From the NCBI GenBank assembly GCA_947095585.1, contig OX352761.1, forward strand, positions 84,745,919 to 84,809,918: DNA of 64,000 nt. Reading direction: 5' to 3'. Shown here piece after piece: positions 10,322-21,537 of this stretch. The notes under the pieces were generated by a model. The model was given only the letters and a program-made list of their open reading frames with translations, did not search any database and was not told where the DNA came from. Made by a program: the position numbers and the translations under genes. The stretch comes from Nephrocerus scutellatus. Lineage: Eukaryota > Arthropoda > Insecta > Diptera > Pipunculidae. The stretch's first letter is position 1; each line of letters opens with the position of its first letter.

Positions 10322-10426
10322 TTGTGAATGAGAAGAGAAATGAAAATGCGTTAACTTCACAAAGCCAGAAAAGCTGAGGCAGTAAGAAAAGAAAACACAA
10401 ATTTGCTCCAAACAAATTAATTTGCT

Positions 10427-10700
10427 AAACAACCCATACAAATTGTTCATGTAAATTCTCTAATAGGAGATACATATATGTGCAAAGTTTGAAGCGGGTT
10501 AATTTGGAAAAAATTAATATTAGAGCCCCCTTCACTTCAAAATTTTTTCAAAAAAATTTAAAAAAAATTTGTATGGGAAAAAATTCAAATCAAAAACTCA
10601 AAAATTTTTACAAAAAGTTCGGTCTATCGGAGATACATATATGTATAAAATTTTACCAAAATCAGCTTACTTTTTATTTTAAAGTTGTATGAGGCCAAAC
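10427..10700 (+). repeat. Unnamed dispersed repeat family, copy 4
   Basis: Family 5' end (AACAACCCATACAAATTG, CATGTAAATTCTCTAATAGG) and two units; the 3' end is missing where it abuts copy 5 in opposite orientation. Confidence 0.75.
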
Positions 10701-11482
10701 GACCCGTGTTGTCCATCGGAGGTACGTATTTCGGAGACAACACTTTCTATTAAATTTTGAGGCCCCTCGGGCAGCGGGGTCGGGGGGCTCCCAAACAAAA
10801 ATTTTAAAAAATTTACCCGATTTTCTTCAAATTTTACACACATGTGTATACCCAATAAACAATACTTTTTCGAAAATTTGGTAGTGATCGGGTCCCGGGT
10901 TCGGCCGCAAGGCCCTTATACATTTTTTAAATATCTGTACTGGCATCAGATATTCGTCGCCCTTTATGGACTTTGTGCGGTGTGTGCTGCGCAGTCGGCT
11001 GCGCTGCATGGTTTTGTTGGTGGTGGAGAGAGAGAGAGAAATCTTAGCGCACGCACAAATGAACCCAGCAAATGAAACGAGACATACATGTTTTATGCTT
11101 ACTTCAACTTACATTTTTATTATATACTGAATTGTATTTTTATTGATGTCGTTTTTTTTGTTGTCGATATCAACTTACAGATAGAACAACAAGTTTTCAC
11201 AATATTCTGTCATTTGGCGTTTTCATAAATTAGTTCAGAGCAGTCAAAGAGTTCTCAAGATAAATGTTCGTGTTTCTTATTTGCTCAGAGTATGAGCGTG
11301 CTCTAAGTGCTCAGAATAAAATGATCTGAACTTTTTCAATTTTAACATCTGATGTCAAATGTTTGTTTCGATGATTTTCTTCTACAATAAAAAAAAATGG
11401 CCCAGGATCGAGTGGCTCCCATATCAATTTCTGCGATTAGAGAATTTAGATGAAAAATTTTAATTTTTATGGGTTGTTTTTT
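10701..11482 (-). repeat. Unnamed dispersed repeat family, copy 5 (long form)
   Basis: Reverse orientation, ending with the 5' terminus (complement of the ATAAAAATTAAAATTTTTC end) at about 11482. Beyond the usual units it carries about 500 bp of extra sequence: a CTGCGCAGTCGGCTGCGCTG block, a GA run (11029-11040) and a GCTCAGAGTATGAGCGTGCT region. The same extra block is found in copy 7 (42428-43280), so this is a second, longer form of the family. Confidence 0.8.
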
Positions 11483-11483
11483 T

Positions 11484-11995
11484 ATTAATGATCTCTTGTA
11501 CATTACTTTTAGTTTAATTCACTCTTTCGCTGACTACAGCACTCTCAGATTCTTATATAATGTTTGAGTACCGCCCCTCCCCAACTCATATGAAACTCAA
11601 ACAACGACGTATGTTAAGCACGCTAAATTCTTACCTGGAGAGCATAATTAAATGGGGAGAACGTAATAGAGTTGAATTAAAACACTTCCAAAACACAATG
11701 ATGTCTCCTATCGTCTATGCGAATCTTACATCCAAAGCCATTATCCAAGAAAGGTACTTGCATCGAAGAAACTTTTCACTGCTTTATCGCTTCTTTCATC
11801 AGCGGTGCTAAAAATAAATAGCCAGTTCCACCACCATAGCCATTCCACCTCTCCATGAATTCAACCGCAATTCTCGTGGCGCTCTAAATGCTCATCGGTT
11901 TACCCTCAAGCACATCTCCGGACGCACAGTTTAGTTCAGAGATTTCTTCATCAGCCGAACAACTTTCCTAAGCTCTCTTTTATTCCATTTAATCA
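11484..11995 (+). pseudogene. CR1-like LINE reverse transcriptase remnant A
   Basis: Begins ATTAATGATCTC (IND-L of the RT palm) and reads LIHSFAD before decaying; the ATGTTAAGCACGCTAAATTC segment recurs almost exactly in the fragment at 45461-46470. Frameshifts and stops throughout. The repeat copy ending at 11482 abuts the RT motif, so it may have inserted into this LINE. Confidence 0.65.
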
Positions 11996-12173
11996 TTTAT
12001 TTATTTATGTTAGATCAGCTGAAGCTGTCAAGTTGTGAATTTTTGTCGGTAAAGCAGTGAATTTAGCTACACCTTCGACTTTACGAGTATTTAAGAAACA
12101 TACAAACTTGCGTTCGGGAATCAATTGCATAAATGTAAATTACTGCCCTTAATTTGAAATTAACAGTGGCATT

Positions 12174-12404
12174 ATACAGGGAGTCCCAGAAAAAATGGAT
12201 AAGCCTGGAAAACCTCATAGTGGGAGCTATTGGGCGCTCAAATTAAAATACAAAAAAAATCTTTCCCAACCTAACCTAAGATGTATTTTTTTTTTAAAGT
12301 CGATATTTTTCACATAACTTTGCGTTTCTGTATACCAAATCTACAAATAAATAAAATCCATCGGTTTTTCGGTATTATAATATTCTTAATGACCTATGTA
12401 TACC
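12174..12404 (+). repeat. Dispersed repeat, inverted partner of 40309-40524
   Basis: Starts TACAGGGAGTCCCAGAAAAA, passes CCCAACCTAACCTAAGATGT and ends near ATTATAATATTCTTAATGAC. The reverse complement of nearly the whole segment is at 40309-40524. The CAGGG-TCCCAGA terminus looks like a short DNA-transposon end. Confidence 0.75.
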
Positions 12405-13544
12405 TACCATAGAGCAATAAGCACATAGAGTATTTTTCTTTAACAAGAAGTTGGTCAAATACAAAATTTAATTTGTCTGCCAGTTTTGCACTCCACTTTA
12501 CGAAATGTGTTGTTACAGTAGAGAATATTTCGTCTTTCTTTACTTCTTGCTTTTTTTTTTATTTTACTTCTTTATAGGTTCTTACTCTCTTTAACTCTTT
12601 GCATGTTTTAAATTGTTCCATGATTATGAGTAAGACTGGTATAACATGCGTATTAAATACGTCATTCCAGATTTTTATTCAGTAGACGTATTACCACGTT
12701 CCCATGAGAGAGTTTGAGTCGAGTTAGGGTTTCGTCATGCACGCTTACTCTTACTCTTAGAGATTTTCTGAAAAGAGTAGTTAATAGTTAAGACAGATGC
12801 GTTGTAGTTTCTTACAAATGAATGTCAGACAAACCTCAACTGCTCTAGCTTTGTAGTTTATTTTGGTTTATCGAAACTCATGCATGCACTTAAACCTAAG
12901 TTAACCCTGATGAGATTACTCATTCATGGAAACGTAGTATTTAATATAGAAGCACCATCACAGCTACTTGCTTCTTCCATTCTTTAGGAATTCAAGAAGA
13001 GATTGTATTGAGGGTTAACATAAAATATACGACGTATATGATTTCTGCAACTGATTAATTTTAAAACAGAAAACAAAAACGTATCATTATTGCTTTCATA
13101 ACTAATACACACAAAACTTGCCAAAAGTTAAGTTTTGGCTGTCCATAGACCCAAATTATATTAAAGAAAAATACTCTATATATTTAGTGCTCCATGACTA
13201 TACCAATAGAAATAAATGCCGTTAATCGTATGAGTAGATGTTGTAATTTTTTGGAAAAAACAACTCAACTTCAATTTTAAGCATGAAATATGGTAAATAT
13301 TTTTTGTAAAAGTTTAAGCTCACTTGGTGAAAGAAAAATATATAAAAGTCTAAGCGGCCAACTATTTTTAAAAAATGCGTGTTTAATAGTTTTCATATAA
13401 TATATCCTTTTATCTAATGTAAATACGAGGTTATTGCTATTTATATGCAGGAGCAAATAGACTAAATAACAAACTTTTAAAAATTCAATCATTTCTTGTC
13501 TTAAACCTGTACCTGATGGGCTTCATAAAAAACAACATAACAGA
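12405..13544. other. Intron, nothing recognised
   Basis: About 1.1 kb of AT-rich sequence without coding similarity or repeats that I can see; a 71-codon minus-strand ORF (13277-13492) has no recognisable feature. Confidence 0.5.
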
Positions 13545-13718
13545 GTGATATAGTATAATACATAACGAGCAAGGAAAGTGGAGTTTACGATGAGCACTTT
13601 TCTGCGAGTAATGTACGCTATTTTTCACGCGTCCAAACCGGTTTTTCTGCTAAATCGAGAGAGAAGCAGAAATGTGAGAATGTGTGCTCGCTGTGACTGC
13701 AGTAAATAACAAAGTTAT
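13545..13718 (+). repeat. Foldback/MITE left arm
   Basis: Contains GAGCAAGGAAAGTGGAGT, ACGCGTCCAAACCGG, GCTAAATCGAGAGAGAAGCA and AGTAAATAACAAAG in that order. The complements of all four occur in reverse order at 19918-20165, on the far side of the BEL element. So the BEL element sits between the arms of an inverted-repeat element. Confidence 0.8.
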
Positions 13719-13723
13719 GATAT

Positions 13724-14043
13724 TGTCGGAGCAAAGACAACCAACGCAATAAACGCACCTAACGCTACTACATAATTCTAGATGCGCTCATACGAGCAGA
13801 CTCGTCTATTACTTTTCTCTTTTTTTTGTCAATCTGTCATGTGTTTTAACTTCACTTCCTTTTCACTTTTGTGCGATCGAACGCTGTATTTTTTTGGAAA
13901 GAAATAAATCGAGACAAAAATGCATCATCGTGTTTTCCTTTTCGCTTTGCCTTTTCCTGAAGTTTTGGTTTATTCTACAACATCAATATTTTGTAGTGAA
14001 TGTTTTAATTTTACAACAGCACAAAAAGGCTTGTGCATCAACA
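13724..14043 (+). repeat. BEL 1 5' LTR
   Basis: 320 bp, TG...CA. It differs from the 3' LTR by substitutions and lacks about 20 bp of a CACTTCACTT repeat. The sequence after it, TTTGGTGTCAGATGTGAGG, is the probable primer-binding region. Confidence 0.9.
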
Positions 14044-14308
14044 TTTGGTGTCAGATGTGAGGTGTGCGAACATTTCTATAGCAACAGGAAACGTGCAAAT
14101 TCCAACAATTTATCACTGCGGCATTGTGTGCTGGAATTTTTCATCTTAACCGAACACGTGAAGCCAAAAATCCATCAGTCATCATCTGGTGTCGATTGTG
14201 TGGCGTTACTGCATTTACTCTGTGCTTACATTGATTGCCCGCCGAAGAACGGTATTAACCCAACTGTTCTGTCCAGTCGAAACTGTAAGTTCCATTAATT
14301 TTTCTATA

Positions 14309-17300
14309 ATGCCTCCTGCAGTGGACCCTCGTTGTTCCCAACAATTCATCGAGAATTTCAAAGAGAAATTGGAGCGGTATGAAGACTTCGTCGAAAATAA
14401 ACTGAAAACAGCAAAGGCCAAACACATACAACATCGGCTGGCCGATTTAACTGAAGGGTTTTCTGTGTATAAAAGGATGTTACCGCCTTATGAATTAATG
14501 GATGCAGAACTTTTAACCGAGAAGGTACGAACTTCTATCGAAGAGGCATATATATCAATAACCTCGGAATTTGAGGAAAAATTGGAAGAATTAAAGGAGG
14601 AACGACGCAAAGCGCAGATCTTCCAGTACCCGTAAGTGCCAAACTTCCTACCGTCGACCTTCCGAGTTTTAGTGGTGGATATCTCGAGTGGAACGCGTTT
14701 ATTGGTACATTCGATGCCATTATTTATGATAATCCATCTCTAAGTGACCGCACAAGGTTTCAATACCTGAAATTGTCACTTGATGGTATCGCTGCAAGTG
14801 CCATAGCGGCTGTCGAATTATCCGACCAGAATTATGAAGTTGCCCGGCAAATTCTTAAGGATAGATTCTACAAACCCAACTTCATTTGCGAACAACACGT
14901 CCATGAGCTATTCTCATTTAAATCTATCGATAAACCGGAATCCGACAAGCTGCTAGGTCTCGTCGACCATTTTCGATCACATCTTCGCTCACTAGATGCT
15001 CTCAAACGACCAGTAAAGCAGTGGGATGATCTCATTGTGTACCTAATGAGATCAAAGTTGGATGCAGACACAAAAAACAAATGGAATCATGCAGCCCCGA
15101 TGACTCATCTGCCAACTATGGACGATCTATGCAATTTCCTCAGTGGTCAAGCTCATCGTCTACACAGCGAACCAAAATTCATGCAGACATCATCGACATC
15201 TCTGAAGACGCTGGTTAAACCGTCAACTCGTAACAATCGTCCGATTACAAGTTCGCTTACAGTTACCACAACTTCGAAGTTTCATTGTGTATATTGCCAA
15301 GCCAATGGACACACAGTAGCTCGATGTCATAAATTTCTACATCTACCAATTGATCAACGCCATAGCTTCGTAGTAAACTCTAAATTGTGCTTCAACTGTT
15401 TATGTCCTGATCACTTTGTGGATACATGTCCAGTGACATTTCGCTGCCGACACAGCAATTCAGCGCATCATTCACTTATTCACAAAGATGCAGGTAAAGT
15501 CCAGGGGAAATTTTCGAAGGTTGAGTCGCCATCTGCAATTACGAACCCCTCGAGTAATCCAGTTATTAAAGGTTTTGTAAAACAAACCAACAATGCAGCA
15601 GTTTCATCATCATTGTCACTGGCTGATATCAATTCCGAGCTAAGGTCAACTTCATTCATCTACTTGGCTACTGCGATGGTCAATGTGTTCGACCAAAATG
15701 GACACACTGTTACGGGAAGAGCACTGCTAGACGCAGGCTCCCAAATAAACTTCATGACTGAATCATTTGCAGCACTACTAAAATTACCACGACGTAAAGG
15801 AAGCAGTAAAGTTCATGGAATTGGAGCGCACGCCATCGTATCGCTCTCCAGCACAACAATCACCGTGAAATCAAACACTACTAATTTTCATACCACTTTG
15901 GACGTTCAAGTGTTGCCGAAAATCACAAGCTATCAGCCAATCGGTCCCATCAATATCAAATCGTGGGGAATTCCATCAAATATTCAACTGGCTGATCCTG
16001 AATTCTTCAAAGCAAAAGATATTGATTTGCTGTTTGGCGCAGAGATCTATCATCAGCTACTTTCCGTTGGTCAAATTCAGATGGCTGACGATTTGCCTTT
16101 GCTGCAGAACACCGTTCTAGGCTGGATAGTATCCGGCAAAGCTTCAACTATCTCGAACTCCACTCAGTGTTGTCATTTGGCGGTCGACAATCCAGCGAGT
16201 CTGACTGAACAAATTGAAAAGTTTTGGACGATCGAGAACATGCCACATTCTGTCAAACCGTTCTCCACCGAAGAATCAGAGTGTGAAGACCATTTCACAA
16301 AATTTACTGTGCGTAATAGCGATGGACGGTTCATCGTCAGAATTCCATTCTCATTATGTCCATCGCAACTGGGTGATTCGAGACACAGTGCAATTCACCG
16401 ATTCTACAAGTTGGAGAAACGTCTCCATAATTCACCAGAGTTATTGGACAGGTACTCAATGTTCATGGATGAGTTCAAATCGCTAGGCCATATGGAGCTT
16501 GTCGACCCGGAAAGCACGAACCAACCGAATTTTTACTTCCCGCATCATTGTGTGATCAAACTGGACAACTCAACAACAAAACTACGTGTGGTTTTTGATG
16601 GATCCGCCAAAACTTCTACCGGAGTATCACTGAATTCAATAATGATGGTCGGTCCAGTTGTGCAGAATGACCTTTTTTCAATCTTAATTCGCTTTCGGTC
16701 ACATGCCTATGCATTTAGCGCGGACATTGTCAAAATGTACCGTCAAGTCCGAGTTCACGAGGACGATCAGAGATTTCAACTCATCTTATGGAGACACTCA
16801 CCACTTGAACCGCTATCAACATTTAAGTAAAGTATGGAACGTCTTCAGCACCATTTTTGGCAACTAGATGCGTCAAACAGTTATCCGTCGATCATAAAGA
16901 CGTCTCTCCTGCCGCCGCCGAAGTACTAGAGAAAGATGTCTACGTGGATGACTTACTCACGGGAGCAAATTCCATCGCTGCTGCAACAGAACTGAAAACG
17001 ACAATTTCGAACATTCTTCATTCCGCTGGTATGGAGCTAAGCAAGTGGTGCACTAACTGCCCAAAGATTACCGAAGATGTGCCAGCTCAATTCACCCAGA
17101 CCCTTTTAACAATTAATGAAAACGATTTCGTGAAAACATTAGGACTATTTTTTGTTAACTTCAAGGAAGGTAAAACAGTCTCGAAGAGATCTATATTCTC
17201 AGAAATCGCCAGAATTTACGATCCTCTCGGTCTGTTGGCACCGGTGGTTGTTTTGGGAAAATTGCTAATGCAATCACTTTGGCAGCTGAAGCTGGATTGG

Positions 17301-19414
17301 GATCAAGCATTACCACAAATGCACCACACTTATTGGCAATCGCTTCGCGAAAGTATGAAATTACTTAATAAGTTTACCATCGACCGTCATCTATTCAGTT
17401 CCGATAATACACACAGTATTCAAATACATGGATTTGCCGATGCTAGTGAGCGTGCTTATGGGGCTGTTCTATTCCTCCGCAGTTCGACACCTGATGGTAA
17501 GGTCTCCGTCAAGCTAATGTGCTCTAAATCCCGTGTAGCTCCACTACAAAGGACAACTTTACCTCGACTAGAGTTATGTGCGGCAGTCCTCCTGACTCAA
17601 CTAGCGCACAAAATTCACCAAATTTTAAATTTTAATGTCGACGATACGTTTTATTGGTCTGATTCAACGATCACGCTCCATTGGATAAAATCCTGCCCAT
17701 CTAAATGGAAGACATTCGTCGCGAATCGTGTCACTGCCATACAGCAAAGGTCAAAGAAGGTAAGTTGGCTGCATGTATCGACCGAGTGCAATCCAGCAGA
17801 TCTGATTTCTCGAGGAGTGGTCCCTGAAAGGTTTATGCAATCTGGTCTTTGGACTCAGGGACCTTCATTTCTGCTAAAGGAACCCGTGTGTTGGCAGACG
17901 CTCCGCGAAAAATTTCCACTACCTGATGATTTGTCCGAGATGAAGAAACCGACAACTGTAGCAGTCGTTTCAACCGCAACTTCAAATATCTTGACAGACA
18001 TAAAATATTACAAGGACTTCCGAAAACTTCGACGAGTTATTGCATATATGTTACGCTTGAGATTCCAGCCGAAGTTCAAAATAAGCGGGCCGCTTATATT
18101 GGAAGAACTAGATCGAGCACTTCATACGATCATCAGAATTGTACAGCAAGAATCCCTTCCTGTAAGTACAATGGGTTGCAAAAGGTGAATTTCATCGTAA
18201 GGCGACCCCATCTTCGCTCACTATCTCTATTTTTGGATACTCATCACATCATTCGTGTTGGGGGGCGTCTTCAACATACCGCCTTGCCCTACACTTCAAA
18301 ACATCCCATTTTATTATCAAATACACACCAGTTTACACTAACATTAATTAATTTCTACCATAGGAAATTGTTACATGCCGGTCCACGAGCATTACTAGCT
18401 GCCGTTCGCCAGCTTTATTGGCCACTCTATGGTACAACTGTATGCAAGAAGATTGTTCGAGAATGCATGGAATGCTTTCGTGCCCGACCGATTCCGATGA
18501 CTCAACAAATGGGAGACTTACCACCAGAACGTGTAACTGCAACGCCACCATTCTACACAGTGGGTGTAGACTTTGCTGGACCATTTTTTGTCCATCATCG
18601 CATCAGGGGCAAGCCACCGACGAAGACATATCTTTGTTTGTTCATTTGCTTCGTCACAAAGGCAATCCATTTGGAATTAGCATCGGACCTGAGCACACAA
18701 GTAATCATGGGCTGCTTCAAACGTTTCGTAGCCAATAGAGGACTCTGCCGACGTGTGTTCTCTGACAATGGTACGAATTTTATTGGTGCTAATTCAGAGT
18801 TACGCGAATTGTATGCATTGCTCACATCTCAACAATTAAAGGAACAGGTGCAATAAATGTGTCAGGATGAATAAATCGAGTGGAAATTTATGCCGCCAGG
18901 CACACCTCATTTTTGTGGCCTTCATGAGGCAGGTGTAAAACTCGCCAAGTTTCATCTGCGCCGCACAATTGGTGTTGCCAAATTTACCTACGAGCAACTG
19001 CTTACGCTAATCAAAGAAGTGGAGGCGGTTCTTAATTCTCGACCACTAGGACCACTCACTAACAGCATTGATGACATCGACTGTCTAACGCCGGGACATT
19101 TTTTGATTGGGCGGCCACTTAAAGCTCTACCAATGCGTGATCTACCTCACCGGCCTCCTCTCGGTACCTGGAAACAAATTGAATTCCAACATCGCGCGTT
19201 TTGGATTCGATGGTCTACGGAATACTTGCGATCCCTCCAGCAACGTCATAAATGGACCACACCAACACGCAACCTCGCTGTTGGGGAGTCGGTAGTGCTC
19301 AAAGAGGAAAATCAACCGCCACTTAAATGGAAACTCGGCCGAGTGATTGAAACTTTTACCGGTAGTGATGGGCTCGTACGAGTCGCAAATGTGAAGACAA
19401 TGCAAGGAACCTAA
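14309..19414 (+). pseudogene. BEL/Pao Gag-Pol polyprotein, broken
   Basis: Gag begins MPPAVDPRCSQQFIENF at 14309 and shifts frame near 14630. The second frame (to 16830) holds the Gag core, two zinc knuckles (C-x2-C near 15291 and 15389), the protease with ALLDAGSQ at about 15720 (Ala where aspartic proteases have Ser or Thr) and the RT fingers. A short deletion near 16828 breaks the RT before its YVDD catalytic site (about 16943). RNase H (FADASERAYG, about 17430) follows. The integrase has an HHCC region near 18360-18475 and VDFAGPF, SDNGTNF and HEAG around its three acidic residues; frameshift near 18180 and stops at 18854-18880 split it. Confidence 0.9.
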
Positions 19415-19491
19415 AAGCGCGGAATAGTAAAAATTTGCCAGCTACCTTAAGACAACATTGAAACGAATAGGACGTTTCAAGGCGGGGAGAA

Positions 19492-19831
19492 TGTCGGAGC
19501 AAAGACAACCAACGCAATAAACGCACCTAACGCTACTACATAATTCTAGATGCGCTCATACGAGCAGACTCGTCTATTACTTTTCTCTTTTTTTTTGACA
19601 ATCTGTCATGTGTTTTATCAAATACACTTCACTTCACTTCACTTCCTTTTTCACTTTTGTGCGATCGAACGCTGTATTTTTTTGGAAAGAAATAAATCGA
19701 GACAAAAATTCATCATCGTGTTTTCCTTTTCGCTTTGCCTTTTCCTGAAGTTTTGGTTTATTCTACAACATCAATATTTTGTCGTGAATGTTTTAATTTT
19801 ACAACAGCACAAAAAGGCTTGTGCATCAACA
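19492..19831 (+). repeat. BEL 1 3' LTR
   Basis: 340-bp partner of the LTR at 13724, followed directly by the GATAT duplication. Confidence 0.9.
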
Positions 19832-19917
19832 GATATGATGAGATATGATATCATAACTAGTGTTGTTATGGGTTACTTTCGAAGCTAGTTTATAGCGTAT
19901 GAAACAGTCATATGATA

Positions 19918-20165
19918 TAAACGTCCTTTGTTATTTACTACAATCTCAGCGAACACATTGCGCATTAGCAAGAATTCTCTTTTGTTTGTCGTTTGTGATT
20001 TCTGCTTCTCTCTCGATTTAGCAAAAAACACCGGTTTGGACGCGTGAAAAATTCATTTTTTTTATTATTCAGTCACAGTCACAGTCACAGCGAACACACA
20101 TTCTCAAGCTTCGACCTCGCTCCACTCCACTTTCCTTGTTCGTTCTGTAATATACTATATTTGAC
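19918..20165 (-). repeat. Foldback/MITE right arm
   Basis: Reverse complement of the left arm (13545-13718), somewhat longer because of extra CAGTCA repeats (20070-20089) and a CGAACACA-flanked stretch. Confidence 0.8.
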
Positions 20166-20334
20166 TTATGTTTGTGTTAGTGAGGTAAGTGTGAGCGAGC
20201 GAGAAAGAGTAAAATGTAATAAATGGCGCCGTTAATGAATAGCAGGTAAAGTTAGTATTTAGTGCGTCACTCGACTTGATCGGATTTTTATGTATATGCC
20301 ACGTATTCAGTAAACGTTACAGGAATACGCAAAT

Positions 20335-20789
20335 ATGCATTTTATTAACGGTGAGTGCAGAGGCAATGAAAATGAAGCTGCAGCCCTTTATAGTGAAATA
20401 TATCATAACGTGCCTCACCCGGATTACCGCGTATTCATCAGATTCCACGGAGTTACTTGGAAGAAAGAATACCTGACAGCGGTGTTGGTGGTACTAGCAC
20501 TGGAAGACCCACTATTACTAACACTGAAGACACGATGCTTAAGGAAATTGAGCGATATCCGTCTAATTTAAACTCTGCAACCGATAGACTATCACGCAAT
20601 ACTGCTTTTCTGTCGACAGAATAGAACAAGTTCCACAATTCTTACTTTCTGTGGAGATGGATACTTCAACATGCACAATCCGCACAGCTGGCAACTTTTA
20701 AATCCGCATCTTATGCGAGAAGACAGATCCCTATACCAGTTCAAAATAAATTATTGGACTGGAATATTGAACGTAATGATAATTTGCCC
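20335..20789 (+). pseudogene. DUF4817-type (IS630/mariner-like) transposase, 5' part
   Basis: MHFINGECRGNENEAAALYS resembles the N-terminal helix-turn-helix domain (DUF4817) of a widespread insect transposase group. Further on, after frameshifts, CGDGYFNMHNPHSWQ and NPHLMRE resemble the region after the group's second catalytic Asp. The middle is missing. The gene is cut at 20789 by BEL/Pao element 2 and continues at 29752 with the TGCCC duplication. Family assignment is from recalled motif patterns. Confidence 0.6.
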
Positions 20790-21441
20790 TGGACAAAATT
20801 CCCTGATTGTTTGCGTATTGCGAGTATTACTCTGATTGTAATTATCATATACTCGTAATCATCATAATGCTCGTTATACGTAGATAATCGGAAAATTTTG
20901 TATTTTTTTTATAATAAACATTTTGTAATACTACTTTGTACCGTATAATGTGCATATCAAGCACACAGTCTTTGTACACATCATTATATTCATATGATGT
21001 TATTGTTATAGTCAAATTACTTACCTAAATTGTGCATTGCACCTCAAGCACAAAGTTCTGGATCACATGGCATGAGATTCGCAGGTAAGCTGAGATCACT
21101 ACTTAGCTTGCTATGATTTTGCTTGATTGCGGGTTTCATGTCGTGTGACCGTGCAGGCTTTCCCACGACCATCAGCACATTCCACCGTTCTGTGTTAACG
21201 GTTGTCAAAATTAAATTTATTTTAGCAAAATAAAGGAGAGTTGCTTTTTATTCTTCAACCGGACTTGTCGTAACTTAGTATTATTATGATGTGCAATTAC
21301 AAGTTGAAATAAATATATAATAAATTGTACTTATCATATACTCTTGAAATAAATATATTCTTAAAAGAAACGAGTGAAGGTACTTCTTTTTTATAGAAAA
21401 AAAAGCGGGTAACAATAACGTTAATCGCTAAAAACCAAACA
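20790..21441 (+). repeat. BEL 2 5' LTR
   Basis: 652 bp. Nearly identical to the 3' LTR; the main difference is about 15 bp (GGTCCGGTCGTGCGT region) present only in the 3' copy. TTTTCGGAGGCCCCGGCGAG follows it directly. Confidence 0.92.
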
Positions 21442-21537
21442 TTTTCGGAGGCCCCGGCGAGATTTGCAGATCAGCACAGCTGTATTAGTGCTCGTGATTG
21501 TGTTTGCGTGTAGTGAAAAAATAATAGTAATAGTAAT

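Larger units (their letters stand above)
13724..19831 (+). mobile_element. BEL/Pao LTR retrotransposon 1
   Basis: Two LTRs of 320 and 340 bp, both beginning TGTCGGAGCAAAGACAACC and ending GCATCAACA, bracket a Gag-Pol region. The 5-bp target duplication GATAT is present at 13719-13723 and 19832-19836, the BEL/Pao norm. A purine-rich GGCGGGGAGAA precedes the 3' LTR. Pol order is protease, RT, RNase H, integrase, and no envelope-like gene is seen. Decay by frameshifts and stops makes it non-autonomous. Confidence 0.92.

Noticed and set aside
18348..19405. Minus-strand ORFs of 76-87 codons within BEL 1
   Set aside because: Shadows of the integrase reading frame.
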